Origin: Bacillus_P idriensis_A
GTDB lineage: Bacteria; Bacillota; Bacilli; Bacillales; Bacillaceae
Assembly: GCF_050483325.1 (NCBI RefSeq)
Contig: NZ_JBCMYF010000042.1
Location: forward strand, 1-64,000
Length of the DNA: 64,000 nt
Direction: 5' to 3'
Made by a program: the position numbers and the translations under genes. Below are positions 49,535 to 58,935 of the stretch, in pieces (the stretch's first letter is position 1; each line of letters opens with the position of its first letter). A model generated the notes under the pieces. That model did no database searches. It was given only the letters and a program-made list of their open reading frames with translations, and had not been told where the DNA came from.

Positions 49535-51685
49535 TTATTTAAGCGAAGATAAATCTTTTTTCACATCTACAAGCAGGGCATTGCCTTCATCTGAAACAAT
49601 CACTTTTGCATATTTAGCCGATCGTTCAAGTTCCATACCTGTACCCTCTTCAACAAAGAAAGATTCAATTCCAAAGATTAGCCCGTCATAGCCGTTATAT
49701 TTACCCGTCAAATAGGCTTCGTCCGTTTGAGGCTTTTTAAAAACGTCCCCTGCTCTGCCTTCAGCCGTTTCGCCTGTTGGCCTGTAAATGCCATTGCTGT
49801 CTTTTTTCAGCTTAACGGTGATGACCGTTCCGCTGTCGGTGTCATCTGCCGGCTTATATCGGCCAGCTTCATATTGCAGCTGGACATAATCTCCCTGAAG
49901 CATAGATCTTGGGTCGAGCGGCTGCAGTTCAAGCACGATTTCTTTTCCCTGCTCCAGTGCCTGTTCGTTTGAAAAGCTCTGGTAGCCTGTAAAAGCAAGC
50001 TGCAGGATAAAAACTCCCGCAATCATAGCCCACGTCCTGTTTGTAAAAATCTTTATTCCAGCAGGTCTTTCTTTATCGAAAAATCTGACTGCTGCAAAAA
50101 TCACAAGGCCAAGAAGCAGGAAGGTCAGCGATTTATGAAGCAGCTTCCATGCAAAATCGTAATATAGACCAATGAAAAACAGGATAAAAAACGTCCAGGT
50201 GATGTTTCTCTTAACAAGACTATCTCTCTTATGGAACAGGACAAGCATTGCTGCATTCAGTCCGAAATAAAGAAGCTGATAGATCAGCGTTTCTTTCCAG
50301 TCCGTTCCCCAAAAAGCAGCCGGATAAAGAAGCAGAAAGCCGTAAAAAACACAAAAGCTGCTCAGCTGTCTCACTCTGCCCGCCGGCACAAGCAGCATCA
50401 GAAATTGCAAAATCGCTAAAACTGCTAAAACAAGACGGAAATTCTCCATCCATTGAAGATGAACAAAGAACAGATTTATGAAGCATGCAAGCATAAATGT
50501 ATAGGCAAGAAACTGGAGAAACTTTTCCCGCTCTAACAGAATAATCACCAGGCTGACCGCAATAAAGAGAATGGCCGTGCCAGCATTAAGCATGAAAAGA
50601 ACACCTACTGCTGTTAAAATCCCTGTAATAAATAACGTGTACCTTGCAGCCGCATAGAGCTTTTTCCAAAAAACAGCTGTGCCGATGAGAATAAGACTGA
50701 ACACAGCGAGGCTATATTCAGATTGAAAGATCAAAAACAATAATCCCCCAAGGCTGAATGAAAGCAATAGAGATGAAGTGAAGGTTATGATTACGATCAA
50801 AATAGTTTTAAACACTTTATACGTCAGAGAGTCATCCGGCGCTCTTCTCGTTACACGTACGGCAAGGTAAATGCCCCCTCCCAAAAAGAGCAGTGTCCCG
50901 AGGATGGAAAATAAATAAAAACTGTATGGACCGATTTTGTCTGCAAGCCTTATGCTGACTTCGGCATATTTGGAGAGAGCAAAAATCCCCAGCATAACAA
51001 AAGTAATAATAGTAAGCGTATGCTGACTTTCTTTTTTCATGAAGAGGATATAGCTGATTAGAATGACTGCCAAATAAACAATGTTCATCCAGGAACTATA
51101 CGGTTCAAACACATCATAAAATGACATGATGATTAAAAAAAGATGAACGACAGTAAACGAAGCATATTGCAGCGGTTTTAGCTTTAAAAAATAGGCTAAT
51201 CCAAATACCAGTGCATTCAGTAAAACCATGCCGGAATAAATCAGCCATTCTTCAAAATCAGAGCGAGCGATTGAGACACTCGACGGAAACATGTAAAACC
51301 AGTACGTAAGCAGCAATAACCCATAGCTCAGGATCGAAAACGGCTGATAACGCGTAATAATGGCAAGTGCAATAGAAGGCACCATCCAGATGAAAAATAA
51401 AAGATAGCTGTCTGCATGAGAATTATAGATCTGGCCGATCAATGCAGCTGCAGCGCCAAACGAGACAGCACCGCAGACAAGCAGCCACTTCGGCAGATCA
51501 TCCCGGTTGGACAAGATCTTTCCGCTCATAAAGCTTGCTGCATAAAATAAAACCATCAACCCGATAGCAAGAGCTACCTTTTCCAATCGTTCAAAACCGC
51601 TCCAGTTGGATGCGAAAAAATAAAGAATGCCCGATATAATAAAAATAATGGCACTGAGATATCCCAGCGGAATGAGTTTGTTCAA
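49535..51685 (-). CDS. Large membrane protein with DUF2157 and GDYXXLXY domains
   Basis: A 716-residue protein. About 18-20 membrane helices fill residues 5-560. The N-terminal part matches DUF2157 (FASNWSGFE segment). The C-terminal extracytoplasmic part carries SMLQGDYVQLQY, the GDYXXLXY signature (about 600-700). Function is unknown for both; they often occur together or as neighbouring genes. Monocistronic. Confidence 0.82.
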   Translation of the reverse strand: MNKLIPLGYLSAIIFIISGILYFFASNWSGFERLEKVALAIGLMVLFYAASFMSGKILSNRDDLPKWLLVCGAVSFGAAAALIGQIYNSHADSYLLFFIWMVPSIALAIITRYQPFSILSYGLLLLTYWFYMFPSSVSIARSDFEEWLIYSGMVLLNALVFGLAYFLKLKPLQYASFTVVHLFLIIMSFYDVFEPYSSWMNIVYLAVILISYILFMKKESQHTLTIITFVMLGIFALSKYAEVSIRLADKIGPYSFYLFSILGTLLFLGGGIYLAVRVTRRAPDDSLTYKVFKTILIVIITFTSSLLLSFSLGGLLFLIFQSEYSLAVFSLILIGTAVFWKKLYAAARYTLFITGILTAVGVLFMLNAGTAILFIAVSLVIILLEREKFLQFLAYTFMLACFINLFFVHLQWMENFRLVLAVLAILQFLMLLVPAGRVRQLSSFCVFYGFLLLYPAAFWGTDWKETLIYQLLYFGLNAAMLVLFHKRDSLVKRNITWTFFILFFIGLYYDFAWKLLHKSLTFLLLGLVIFAAVRFFDKERPAGIKIFTNRTWAMIAGVFILQLAFTGYQSFSNEQALEQGKEIVLELQPLDPRSMLQGDYVQLQYEAGRYKPADDTDSGTVITVKLKKDSNGIYRPTGETAEGRAGDVFKKPQTDEAYLTGKYNGYDGLIFGIESFFVEEGTGMELERSAKYAKVIVSDEGNALLVDVKKDLSSLK

Positions 51686-51845
51686 GCGAGATCACCTAGC
51701 TTTCTATAATAACTGTAAATTCATATCATTTTAACATTTTTTTACTTATTCATATAGGTAATTTCTATTAACAGGGATTAAAAAAGGAGATTCCCTCTTG
51801 AAAGCGAATACATTTAGAGAAATAACTATATTGGAGGGAAGCAGC

Positions 51846-53168
51846 TTGAAAGCAGTGATTTCTTTTTCGAACAGGATTATGCAGCGTTATTTGCCTGATC
51901 CATACTTGTTTGTCATCATCCTAACATTCGTCGTCTTTGCGCTGGGGCTAATTTTCACCCCTTCCTCACCTCTTCAAATGGTCGAGTACTGGGGCGGCGG
52001 CTTCTGGGGACTTCTCAGCTTCGCCATGCAGATGGTGCTCGTTCTGGTGACAGGACATGTTCTTGCAAGCAGCCCTCTCTTCAAAAAGGGATTAAGTGCC
52101 CTTGCGGATGCTGCAAAAACACCTGGCCAGGCCATCATTTACGTTACACTAGTTTCAATGCTTGCAAGCTTTATTAACTGGGGCTTTGGGCTTGTCATCG
52201 GCGCACTGTATGCCAAAGAATTAGCCAAAAAAATCGAAAACCTTGATTATCGTCTCCTGATTGCCAGCGCCTACAGCGGATTTGTCATCTGGCATGGCGG
52301 AATCTCAGGCTCTGTACCGCTGACGATTGCGACAGAAGGTCATTTTGCACAGGATATGATTGGACTTATTCCGACCAGCGAAACGATTTTCGCACCGTTT
52401 AACTTGATTATTGTCGGCGTGCTTTTCATCACCTTGCCGATCGTCAACCGCTTGATGATGCCAAGAAAAGAAGAGACTGTTACCGTTAATCCGGAACTGC
52501 TGAGAGATCCGCGGATGGAAGCTGCCACTCTAGAAAAAGAAGCACTTACTCCTGCCGACCGTCTTGAAAACAGCAGAATCATTTCTCTATTAATTGGAGT
52601 CATGGGACTTATCTTTCTTATATCCTATTTTATGAACAATGGATTTAAGCTGAACTTAGATGTGGTGAATTTTTTATTTTTATTTTTGGGAATCCTCTTT
52701 CACGGAACACCAAGGAATTTTTTAAATGCTGTGACAGAAGCGATTAAAGGGGCATCAGGAATCATTATTCAATTCCCTTTTTATGCAGGAATCATGGGAA
52801 TGATGGTTACATCAGGGCTTGCGGCTGTCATTTCAGAAGGGTTTGTATCCATTTCCAATCAGCAGACGTTTCCGGTGTTCGCTTTTTGGAGTGCAGGAAT
52901 CGTAAATATATTCGTTCCGTCTGGCGGGGGACAATGGGCTGTTCAGGCGCCTGTCATGCTCGAGGCTGCTAAAGCACTTGATGTTCCTATGGCAAAAACA
53001 GCCATGGCAGTAGCATGGGGAGATGCCTGGACAAATATGATCCAGCCATTCTGGGCTTTGCCTGCTTTGGCTATTGCAGGACTTAAAGCGAAAGATATTA
53101 TGGGGTATTGTGTGTTTATCCTGCTTATAAGCGGAGTCATTATTTCTCTTGGATTCTTCTTTTTATAA
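51846..53168 (+). CDS. atoE: Short-chain fatty acid transporter (AtoE family)
   Basis: A 440-residue membrane protein with about 11-12 helices. MQRYLPDPYLFVIILTF near the start, VTGHVLASSP, and the C-terminal WAVQAPVMLEAA and AVAWGDAWTNMIQPFWALPALAI are family hallmarks (TIGR00366). It takes up short-chain fatty acids such as acetoacetate or butyrate. Two TTG starts are possible, 51798 (behind AAAGGAG) and 51846 (behind GGAGGG); the inner one gives the 440 residues usual for AtoE. Confidence 0.88.
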   Translation: MKAVISFSNRIMQRYLPDPYLFVIILTFVVFALGLIFTPSSPLQMVEYWGGGFWGLLSFAMQMVLVLVTGHVLASSPLFKKGLSALADAAKTPGQAIIYVTLVSMLASFINWGFGLVIGALYAKELAKKIENLDYRLLIASAYSGFVIWHGGISGSVPLTIATEGHFAQDMIGLIPTSETIFAPFNLIIVGVLFITLPIVNRLMMPRKEETVTVNPELLRDPRMEAATLEKEALTPADRLENSRIISLLIGVMGLIFLISYFMNNGFKLNLDVVNFLFLFLGILFHGTPRNFLNAVTEAIKGASGIIIQFPFYAGIMGMMVTSGLAAVISEGFVSISNQQTFPVFAFWSAGIVNIFVPSGGGQWAVQAPVMLEAAKALDVPMAKTAMAVAWGDAWTNMIQPFWALPALAIAGLKAKDIMGYCVFILLISGVIISLGFFFL

Positions 53169-53172
53169 TGCG

Positions 53173-53206
53173 GCAGAGGGCGTCAGCATAAAGTGCTGAT
53201 GCCCTC
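53173..53206 (+). terminator. Hairpin after the fatty acid transporter
   Basis: 13-bp stem GAGGGCGTCAGCA / TGCTGATGCCCTC with a 5-base loop, but a poor T tract. Probable terminator. Confidence 0.65.
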
Positions 53207-53402
53207 CTTCCGTTAGATACGCCCTAATTTCCATCCCTGTTTTCAAATTTAATCAACGTGAATTTAAACAGGAAAATTCTAACCTAAAGCGGCAAACTGC
53301 CCTTTTTTCATAAAAAAGGAAAGCTAGATTTTCAATGTGTTTTCTTTTTATGTATAATTAACATGGGAATCCGTTCTTTACCTAGTTAAGGAGATGTTAG
53401 TC

Positions 53403-53606
53403 TTGCTGAAGTTGATGAAACGAAATATAGTCCTCATCTTATGTATTATCGGTTTTGCATCACCTTTTATTTTTATTCAATTAACAGACTGGTTTTACTA
53501 TAGCTCCCTGATCGGGTGGATCATAGGCTTCATTTGTATTGCTGCAGCTTATGTGATCGTGAGCAAAAGACCTGATGATGATTCAGCTGGAGAAAGAACG
53601 ACATAG
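53403..53606 (+). CDS. Small two-helix membrane protein
   Basis: A 67-residue protein with two membrane helices and a charged C-terminal tail (SKRPDDDSAGERTT). TTG 53403 is preferred because AAGGAG is nine bases before it; ATG 53394 overlaps that site. Own terminator. No known family. Confidence 0.6.
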   Translation: MLKLMKRNIVLILCIIGFASPFIFIQLTDWFYYSSLIGWIIGFICIAAAYVIVSKRPDDDSAGERTT

Positions 53607-53641
53607 AAAAATGGACGAAAGAAATCTTTCGTCCATTTTTT
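53607..53641. terminator. Bidirectional terminator
   Basis: AAAAATGGACGAAAG / CTTTCGTCCATTTTT with loop AAAT between convergent genes. Confidence 0.93.
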
Positions 53642-55551
53642 CATCTTAATAACCGCAGTCCATTTAAAATAACAAGAATTGTGCTTCCCTCGTGCCCGAT
53701 GACTCCAAGCGGCAGATCAAGCACCTGGAGAAAATTCGAACAGATCAGGAGGGCAATGACTGACATTGAAAATACAATGTTCTGCTTGATGATTTTATCC
53801 ATTTTCCGTGAGACCTCAATCGCTTTTTTCAGTTTCGTCAGATCATTTTTCATCAAGACAATATCAGCCGTTTCAAGAGCTACATCCGTCCCTTCACCCA
53901 TGGCAATTCCTACACTTGCAGCCGCCAGGGCAGGAGCATCATTAATGCCGTCCCCGATCATCGCTGTATGTCCGTACTTCTTCCCAAGCTTCTTCACTTC
54001 TGCCACCTTGTCATCAGGCAGGCATTCCGCAATAAATTGGTCTACTTTTGCTGCACTTGCAACAGATTGTGCTGTGGACTCATTATCGCCTGTCAGCATC
54101 ACGGTATGAATACCAGCCTGTTTCAGCTCATCAATTGCTTGAATGGCATCGTCTCTAAGTACATCTTGAAGACTAAGAACGGCCGCAATTCCACGATCAT
54201 TTTTTACATAGACTATGGTTTTCCCCTCTTGGGCTCTTTCTAAGCCAAATGAAGTCATCTTGTTTTCTTTGTCACTCAGAGCGGCAGGTTTGCCTACACT
54301 CCACATTTCACCCTTCCATTTGGCGGTTACACCAAAACCGGATTGCTCCTGTACATCCAGCATTTCCGGCTGAAGGGTTGGATATTCCTTGTTAATATAG
54401 CTGACTATCGCCTTTGCAAGCGGATGATTGGATTGCTTTTCAATCGACAGCACCGCTTTGAAGACGTCCATTTCATCTGCATTCCCGCTGATATTCACAT
54501 CTGTCACAACAGGCTCCCCTTTTGTAAGTGTGCCTGTTTTGTCAAAAGCGATTACCTTCAGCTTGCTTAATCGCTCTAAGTGTACACCGCCTTTGAATAA
54601 CAGGCCGTTTCTTGCTCCATTTGAGATTGCGGACAAAGTTGCCGGCGTAATCGATGCAACCAAAGCACATGGCGATGCTACAACCATCAGAACCATCGCC
54701 CGGTAGAAGCTCTCATTGAAGCTCCAGCCAAGCAGATAGTGCGGCAAAACCATCATCAGCGCAACTGCAATCAATACTCCTTTTACATAAGTGCCTTCAA
54801 ATCGTTCGATAAACTGCTGTGATGGTGATTTTTCAGACTGAGCAGATTGAACAAGCTTGATGATTTTCTGGAAAAGAGTCTCATCACTGTTTTTTGTTAC
54901 TTTTACTGTAATCGAACCATTTATATTAACCGTACCTGCAAATACCGTGTCTTTCGTCTTTTTCTCCACTGGAATAGACTCACCTGTTATGGCCGCCTGG
55001 TCAATACTTGTCGAACCTGACGCGATCTCCCCGTCTGTCGGGAGCCGCTCACCTGGCCTCACTGCAATCAAGTCGCCAATTTCAAGCGATGAAACATGAA
55101 CTCTTGTTTCTTTGCCATCCTTAAGCAGGGAAGCTTCTTCAGGCTGCAGCTCCATCAGTGCAGAAAGTTCACGCTCGCTTTTATTCAATGTGAAGGTTTC
55201 CAGCGCCCCACTTAATGCAAAAATAAAGATTAAGATGGCTCCTTCAATCCAGTATCCAATAATTCCTGAACCAATGGCTGCAAAAACCATCAGCAATTCA
55301 ACATTCAGCTTTCTATCTTCAAGTGTTTCTTCAATCCCCTCTTTTGCTTTCGCAAATCCGCCGATTAAAAAGGCCGTAATAAATAAAGCGACAGCTGCAG
55401 GGGAGTCCCCCTGATTCGTTTGAATGGTCCACCCAATTAAAATCAGTATCCCAGAGAGGATGGCCGCAATTAGTTCCCCGTATTCTTTTAATCTATCAAA
55501 TTTTGTATCAGCATCATTGGCCTGATGATAAGCATTTTCATTTACAAGCAT
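53641..55551 (-). CDS. pfeT: P1B-4-type metal efflux ATPase PfeT (formerly ZosA/YkvW)
   Basis: A 636-residue P-type ATPase without an N-terminal metal-binding domain, as in B. subtilis PfeT (637 residues). Ion-path motif ASPCALVASITPATLS (SPC of the P1B-4 group), phosphorylation site DKTGTLTKGE, TGES in the actuator domain, and GDGINDAPAL in the hinge are intact. PfeT exports Fe(II) and protects against iron overload. A Fur-family box lies upstream of its promoter. The gene lies in the same larger region as ptsGHI, as in B. subtilis. Confidence 0.9.
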   Translation of the reverse strand: MLVNENAYHQANDADTKFDRLKEYGELIAAILSGILILIGWTIQTNQGDSPAAVALFITAFLIGGFAKAKEGIEETLEDRKLNVELLMVFAAIGSGIIGYWIEGAILIFIFALSGALETFTLNKSERELSALMELQPEEASLLKDGKETRVHVSSLEIGDLIAVRPGERLPTDGEIASGSTSIDQAAITGESIPVEKKTKDTVFAGTVNINGSITVKVTKNSDETLFQKIIKLVQSAQSEKSPSQQFIERFEGTYVKGVLIAVALMMVLPHYLLGWSFNESFYRAMVLMVVASPCALVASITPATLSAISNGARNGLLFKGGVHLERLSKLKVIAFDKTGTLTKGEPVVTDVNISGNADEMDVFKAVLSIEKQSNHPLAKAIVSYINKEYPTLQPEMLDVQEQSGFGVTAKWKGEMWSVGKPAALSDKENKMTSFGLERAQEGKTIVYVKNDRGIAAVLSLQDVLRDDAIQAIDELKQAGIHTVMLTGDNESTAQSVASAAKVDQFIAECLPDDKVAEVKKLGKKYGHTAMIGDGINDAPALAAASVGIAMGEGTDVALETADIVLMKNDLTKLKKAIEVSRKMDKIIKQNIVFSMSVIALLICSNFLQVLDLPLGVIGHEGSTILVILNGLRLLR

Positions 55552-55669
55552 AGTATACCTCCCTAATTGAGAAAAATAATCATCTTCAATAAGCTTATAA
55601 AACTACAAATGCTGCTGAAGGCCAGCAGCAATTCCCCATATTCCGCTAAGTTGAATCAGTATATGTCTC

Positions 55670-55697
55670 ATTATACCAAAATGTACGCAAAACTCAA
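55670..55697 (-). promoter_or_regulatory. Sigma-A promoter of pfeT
   Basis: Minus strand TTGAGT, 16 bases, TATAAT, about 120 bases before the start codon. Between it and the gene is no further hairpin of note. Confidence 0.7.
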
Positions 55698-55721
55698 TTA
55701 AAAATTATTATTATTTTTATT

Positions 55722-55736
55722 TAATAATTATTATCA
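55722..55736 (-). promoter_or_regulatory. Fur/PerR-type operator upstream of pfeT
   Basis: Minus strand TGATAATAATTATTA differs at one position from the 7-1-7 Fur box TGATAATNATTATCA and at two from the PerR box TTATAATNATTATAA. It lies 25 bp upstream of the -35 element, as expected for an activator site. B. subtilis pfeT is repressed by PerR and activated by iron-loaded Fur. Confidence 0.65.
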
Positions 55737-55739
55737 TTA

Positions 55740-56108
55740 AATAAAAAAATAAAAGAGACAATGACGCAACGATTACCTCCTGAATTATAGCCGAACATTG
55801 ATTAGTGCTAGGTTAGTAGTTATAACCATAAGCGTTGCAGCGGAAGGAACTTGACCTCTTCTGGAGAATAGAGGGAATGGGTTGATTCCACTTTTCAGTG
55901 AAAAAACCTAAATGGTTGAATCATAACAGGCGGTTGTTTCCACTTACCCGGCATTAGGAGAAATCAGCCGTTTTTTGAAAGGCTTTTTTCAAACTCATGC
56001 GCTTTTTAGTGCGAAAGGAACAGTTCTTGACCATATTTTTTGCAAAATTTTCTTATAGAGGAAAAGGAATCCACCTTAAGAAGGAGAATTTTTTAAGAAA
56101 GGAGTTGG
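55740..56108. other. Intergenic stretch without a recognised gene
   Basis: About 370 bases upstream of the GNAT gene. It has short imperfect inverted repeats (for example GGTTGAATCA near 55911 and GGTTGATTCC near 55876) but no coding frame, strong promoter or known RNA motif. Binding site GAAAGGAG at the right end belongs to the GNAT gene. Confidence 0.4.
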
Positions 56109-56660
56109 ATGAACTATATGCTTCGTGGTAAAAAAGTAACTTTAAAACACTTAAACACAGCCGATATCCCTAAGTTATTTCATTTCGTATACGGCGAGGC
56201 AGAGCCGGAATGGAAAAAATGGGATGCTCCTTATTTCCCCTTAGGAATGATGACAAAAAAAGATTTCGAGAAACAAAAAAAGAAAGAAATAAGAGATCCT
56301 AACCCAAACAGACTTTATATATATGCAGACGAACAGCTGATCGGAATGGTCACATACTACTGGGAGCACCAGCCATCGAATTGGCTTGAAGTCGGCATCG
56401 TCATCTATGAGCATGCAAATTGGCACAGCGGTATAGGAACAGAAGCTTTGAACCTTTGGATTAAGCACTTATTTGATAAATACAAACTGATTCGCATTGG
56501 TTTAACGACATGGTCCGGGAACGCAAGAATGATCAGAGTGGCTGAAAAAACAGGAATGAAAGAAGAAGGCAGAATCCGCAAATGCAGACTTTATAAAGGT
56601 GTCTATTACGATTCTGTCAAGATGGGCATGCTGAGAGAGGAATGGATATCAAGTCAATAG
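56109..56660 (+). CDS. RimJ/RimL-type GNAT acetyltransferase
   Basis: A 183-residue acetyltransferase of the RimJ/RimL type. Features are GKKVTLKHLNTADIPKLFHF at the start, VGIVIYEHANWHSGIGTEAL with the acetyl-CoA loop (HSGIGTEA) and ARMIRVAEKTGMKEEGRIR, which is typical of the C-terminal part. The target is unknown. Good AAAGGAG site before ATG. Confidence 0.85.
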   Translation: MNYMLRGKKVTLKHLNTADIPKLFHFVYGEAEPEWKKWDAPYFPLGMMTKKDFEKQKKKEIRDPNPNRLYIYADEQLIGMVTYYWEHQPSNWLEVGIVIYEHANWHSGIGTEALNLWIKHLFDKYKLIRIGLTTWSGNARMIRVAEKTGMKEEGRIRKCRLYKGVYYDSVKMGMLREEWISSQ

Positions 56661-56739
56661 AAAGGACGTATAAAAACATCCTTTTTTCCCAAAAATAGAT
56701 GCATAAGGAAGCTCGTCTATTTTGAGAGGAGGACTAGTG

Positions 56740-56877
56740 ATGGCACTTGTCGTCATTTGCAGACAATGCAGCGGAGCAGGCATTATCAGAAAGAACCCTT
56801 ATATCCCGCTTTCAAAAAAATGCCTGCAGTGCAATGGCACTGGAAAATATCAGGAATTCACTTTTAAAAACGACTAA
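56740..56877 (+). CDS. Small DnaJ-type zinc-finger-like protein
   Basis: A 45-residue protein that most gene callers would miss. It carries two CxxCxGxG-like motifs, CRQCSGAG at 7-14 and CLQCNGTG at 28-35, as in the zinc centre of DnaJ. Such mini-proteins (YuiA- or RsbT-neighbour-like "CxxCxG" peptides) occur in Bacillus. GAGGAGG precedes ATG and a strong terminator follows. It probably binds one Zn2+ with four Cys; its partner is unknown. Confidence 0.7.
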   Translation: MALVVICRQCSGAGIIRKNPYIPLSKKCLQCNGTGKYQEFTFKND

Positions 56878-56907
56878 AAAGGAAGCATGATGACATGCCT
56901 CCTTTTT
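56877..56907. terminator. Bidirectional terminator
   Basis: AAAAAGGAAGCATG / CATGCCTCCTTTTT stem with one mismatch, between convergent genes. Confidence 0.88.
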
Positions 56908-56912
56908 CCATT

Positions 56913-57275
56913 TCATTTTAAATTCGCCAAAATATTCCAGACAAAAAATAGAAGACCAATCACGGTTGCAAAGGATCCAATGATGGTAAGAAGCATCAGA
57001 CTGTTATTCCCCGAAACTGTAAACGCAAGCCCTGCCATCATGACGGGAAGTCCGATGTTATGAAGCCAAAAGTGAGCCTTTGCCAAAAAATGATCGGTTA
57101 ACTCAGGAAATGCATAATATAAAATGCCGGCAAGCGTAAGAGTCGTCCATCCCAATAAATTAATGTGAACGTGTACTGGCGTCAATGTATAGTCATGGGC
57201 AATCGACATAAACAGTCCGAGCAGAAGACCGGCAGCCAAATACAGAACAGACAGTTTAATCATTTTTATCCCCAT
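56913..57275 (-). CDS. Small four-helix membrane protein, heme-copper-oxidase subunit I-like
   Basis: A 120-residue protein with four membrane helices. The segment HDYTLTPVHVHINLLGWTTL and later HFWLHNIGLP have His residues spaced as in heme-binding helices of NorB/cbb3-type subunit I, and similar Bacillus proteins are annotated as cytochrome-c-oxidase-like. The protein is too short to be a full oxidase. ATG 57275 follows GGGAGG. Function unknown. Confidence 0.65.
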   Translation of the reverse strand: MGIKMIKLSVLYLAAGLLLGLFMSIAHDYTLTPVHVHINLLGWTTLTLAGILYYAFPELTDHFLAKAHFWLHNIGLPVMMAGLAFTVSGNNSLMLLTIIGSFATVIGLLFFVWNILANLK

Positions 57276-57372
57276 TTAAAAACCTCCCGCCTTTTTGAAA
57301 TATAATATAGTTTACGCTTACCCGCCGCACTTTTAGAAATTGTCCTCAGAAAAAAGGGTTCTGCTCCATAAG

Positions 57373-57400
57373 AAAAAGCACCCTGCTCAAGGTGCTTTTC
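57373..57400 (-). terminator. Terminator of the nucleoside transporter gene
   Basis: AAAAGCACC / GGTGCTTTT stem right after the stop codon, with A and T runs. Confidence 0.9.
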
Positions 57401-57405
57401 TTTCT

Positions 57406-58599
57406 TTACATAAACATTCCCACTAAAACTGCTGTAATAAAGCTTGCCAATGTCCCTCCGACAATCGCTTTGAATCCAAGCTTTGAAACAAGGGGACGTT
57501 TTGTTGGTTCAAGTGATCCTAAACCGACAATCAGCTGGCCGATTGAAGACAGGTTCGCAAAATTGCAAAGTGCAATTGAGAGAATGGCAACTGTTTTAGG
57601 ATCTAACTCATCAATCATTTTACTTAAATCAAGATAAGCAACAAATTCATTGACTGATAATTTTGTTCCAATAATGGAAGCTGCTCTGAAAGCATCCTCA
57701 AACGGTATGCCAATCATGATGGCAAATGGATAAAATACATAACCGAAAATGGTTGAAAGGTCTGTTCCGATCAGTCCAAGCCCTCCATTGACCAGAGCCA
57801 GAATACTGATAAACGCAATCAGCAGTCCGCCGATGTTCAGTGCGAGCGTTACGCCGCTTACTGCTCCCTCTGCAATTGCTTCAAATACATTGGCATGCTT
57901 TGTTTTTTCCATGGCAACATGATCATTAGTTTTGGAAACCTCTGTTTCAGGCTCAAGCAATTTTGCGATAATCAATGAAACAAAGGGAACGCTGAAAACA
58001 GAGATAAGAAGATATTTCATATCAATTCCCATCAGTGAATATCCAACAAGGATTGCTCCGCTTGCTGAAGCAGTGCCGCCAACCATCACAGCAAATATTT
58101 CTGAACGTGTTAAATCCTTTAAATACGGCCGTACGAGCAGCGGTGCTTCAACCAGCCCCAAAAAGGAATTTCCGACAGCACTGAACGTTTCAACCTTTGT
58201 AGTTCCAAGCAGTTTCCCTATGGATAAACCAATGATTCTAACCACAAAAGGGATAATTCTCAAATAATAAAGAGCGGATATAAGGGCAGAAATAAAGATA
58301 ACTACAGCAAGAACATTTATCGCAAATACAAACGTGATGTTTGAGCCTTCACCATAAAATCCGCCAAACACAAATTCAATTCCCTCACTGCTGAAATCGA
58401 TGATTTTTTGAACAGCAAAAGCGGCTTTCTCCAAAATGATTTCTCCCGCTTTTACTTTCATGACAAATAAAATCAAAGCAGTTTCAAGCAATAATCCAAT
58501 GCCGATTGTTTTCCATTGAATGCTTTTACGGCTGCTGCTTAGAAGCCAGCCGAGAAATAAAATGCCTGCAAGTGATAAAATCCCGTATAAAATACTCAA
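57406..58599 (-). CDS. nupG: Concentrative nucleoside transporter, NupG-like
   Basis: A 397-residue CNT/NupC-family transporter with about 10 helices. Characteristic segments are VETFSAVGNSFLGLVEAPLLVRPYL, MVGGTASASGAILVGYSLMG, and GTKLSVNEFVAYLDL with LCNFANLSSIGQ. It imports nucleosides with H+ or Na+. A guanine riboswitch lies upstream, as for B. subtilis nupG (yxjA), which suggests purine nucleosides. The start is TTG. Confidence 0.9.
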   Translation of the reverse strand: MSILYGILSLAGILFLGWLLSSSRKSIQWKTIGIGLLLETALILFVMKVKAGEIILEKAAFAVQKIIDFSSEGIEFVFGGFYGEGSNITFVFAINVLAVVIFISALISALYYLRIIPFVVRIIGLSIGKLLGTTKVETFSAVGNSFLGLVEAPLLVRPYLKDLTRSEIFAVMVGGTASASGAILVGYSLMGIDMKYLLISVFSVPFVSLIIAKLLEPETEVSKTNDHVAMEKTKHANVFEAIAEGAVSGVTLALNIGGLLIAFISILALVNGGLGLIGTDLSTIFGYVFYPFAIMIGIPFEDAFRAASIIGTKLSVNEFVAYLDLSKMIDELDPKTVAILSIALCNFANLSSIGQLIVGLGSLEPTKRPLVSKLGFKAIVGGTLASFITAVLVGMFM

Positions 58600-58684
58600 A
58601 TGAATGCCCCCATCATATTAATGTCATCAGTCGTTTTCCAATCAAGAGCGGGTGCGGTCAGATGTCTGACATCTAAAAAGAAAT

Positions 58685-58742
58685 AAAAAAAGAGACCCGC
58701 TGTTCAAGCCTTTATAAAGAAAGCTTGAACAGCGGGTCTCTT
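58685..58742 (-). terminator. Riboswitch-controlled terminator of nupG
   Basis: Minus strand 17-20-bp stem GAGACCCGCTGTTCAAGC with its complement, loop near TTTATAAAG, then T7. It lies about 25 bases after the aptamer. Confidence 0.92.
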
Positions 58743-58766
58743 CATCAGACTGCCTGTTCGTACTCT

Positions 58767-58835
58767 CCTTATAGTCCGGCACTTTAAGGCTGCCAGGTAG
58801 AAACTTATGGACCATATCTCCATGATTATATAAGG
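58767..58835 (-). promoter_or_regulatory. Guanine-class purine riboswitch aptamer
   Basis: Minus strand P1 CCTTATA / TATAAGG encloses the conserved core: TAATCATGGAGATATGG, AAGTTTCTACC, a P3 arm GGCA / TGCC and GGACTAT. The discriminator at position 74 is C (GACTA), so it should bind guanine or hypoxanthine rather than adenine. With ligand the downstream terminator forms and turns the transporter off. Confidence 0.92.
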
Positions 58836-58935
58836 AAAACGTATGAAGTTATCCTCGTATTTTACAGCGGGTCAAGAGCTATTTCAATCCTTTTTCTTAT
58901 TATCGGACTAGCAAATGTATTGCGAGCTTTCAGAA

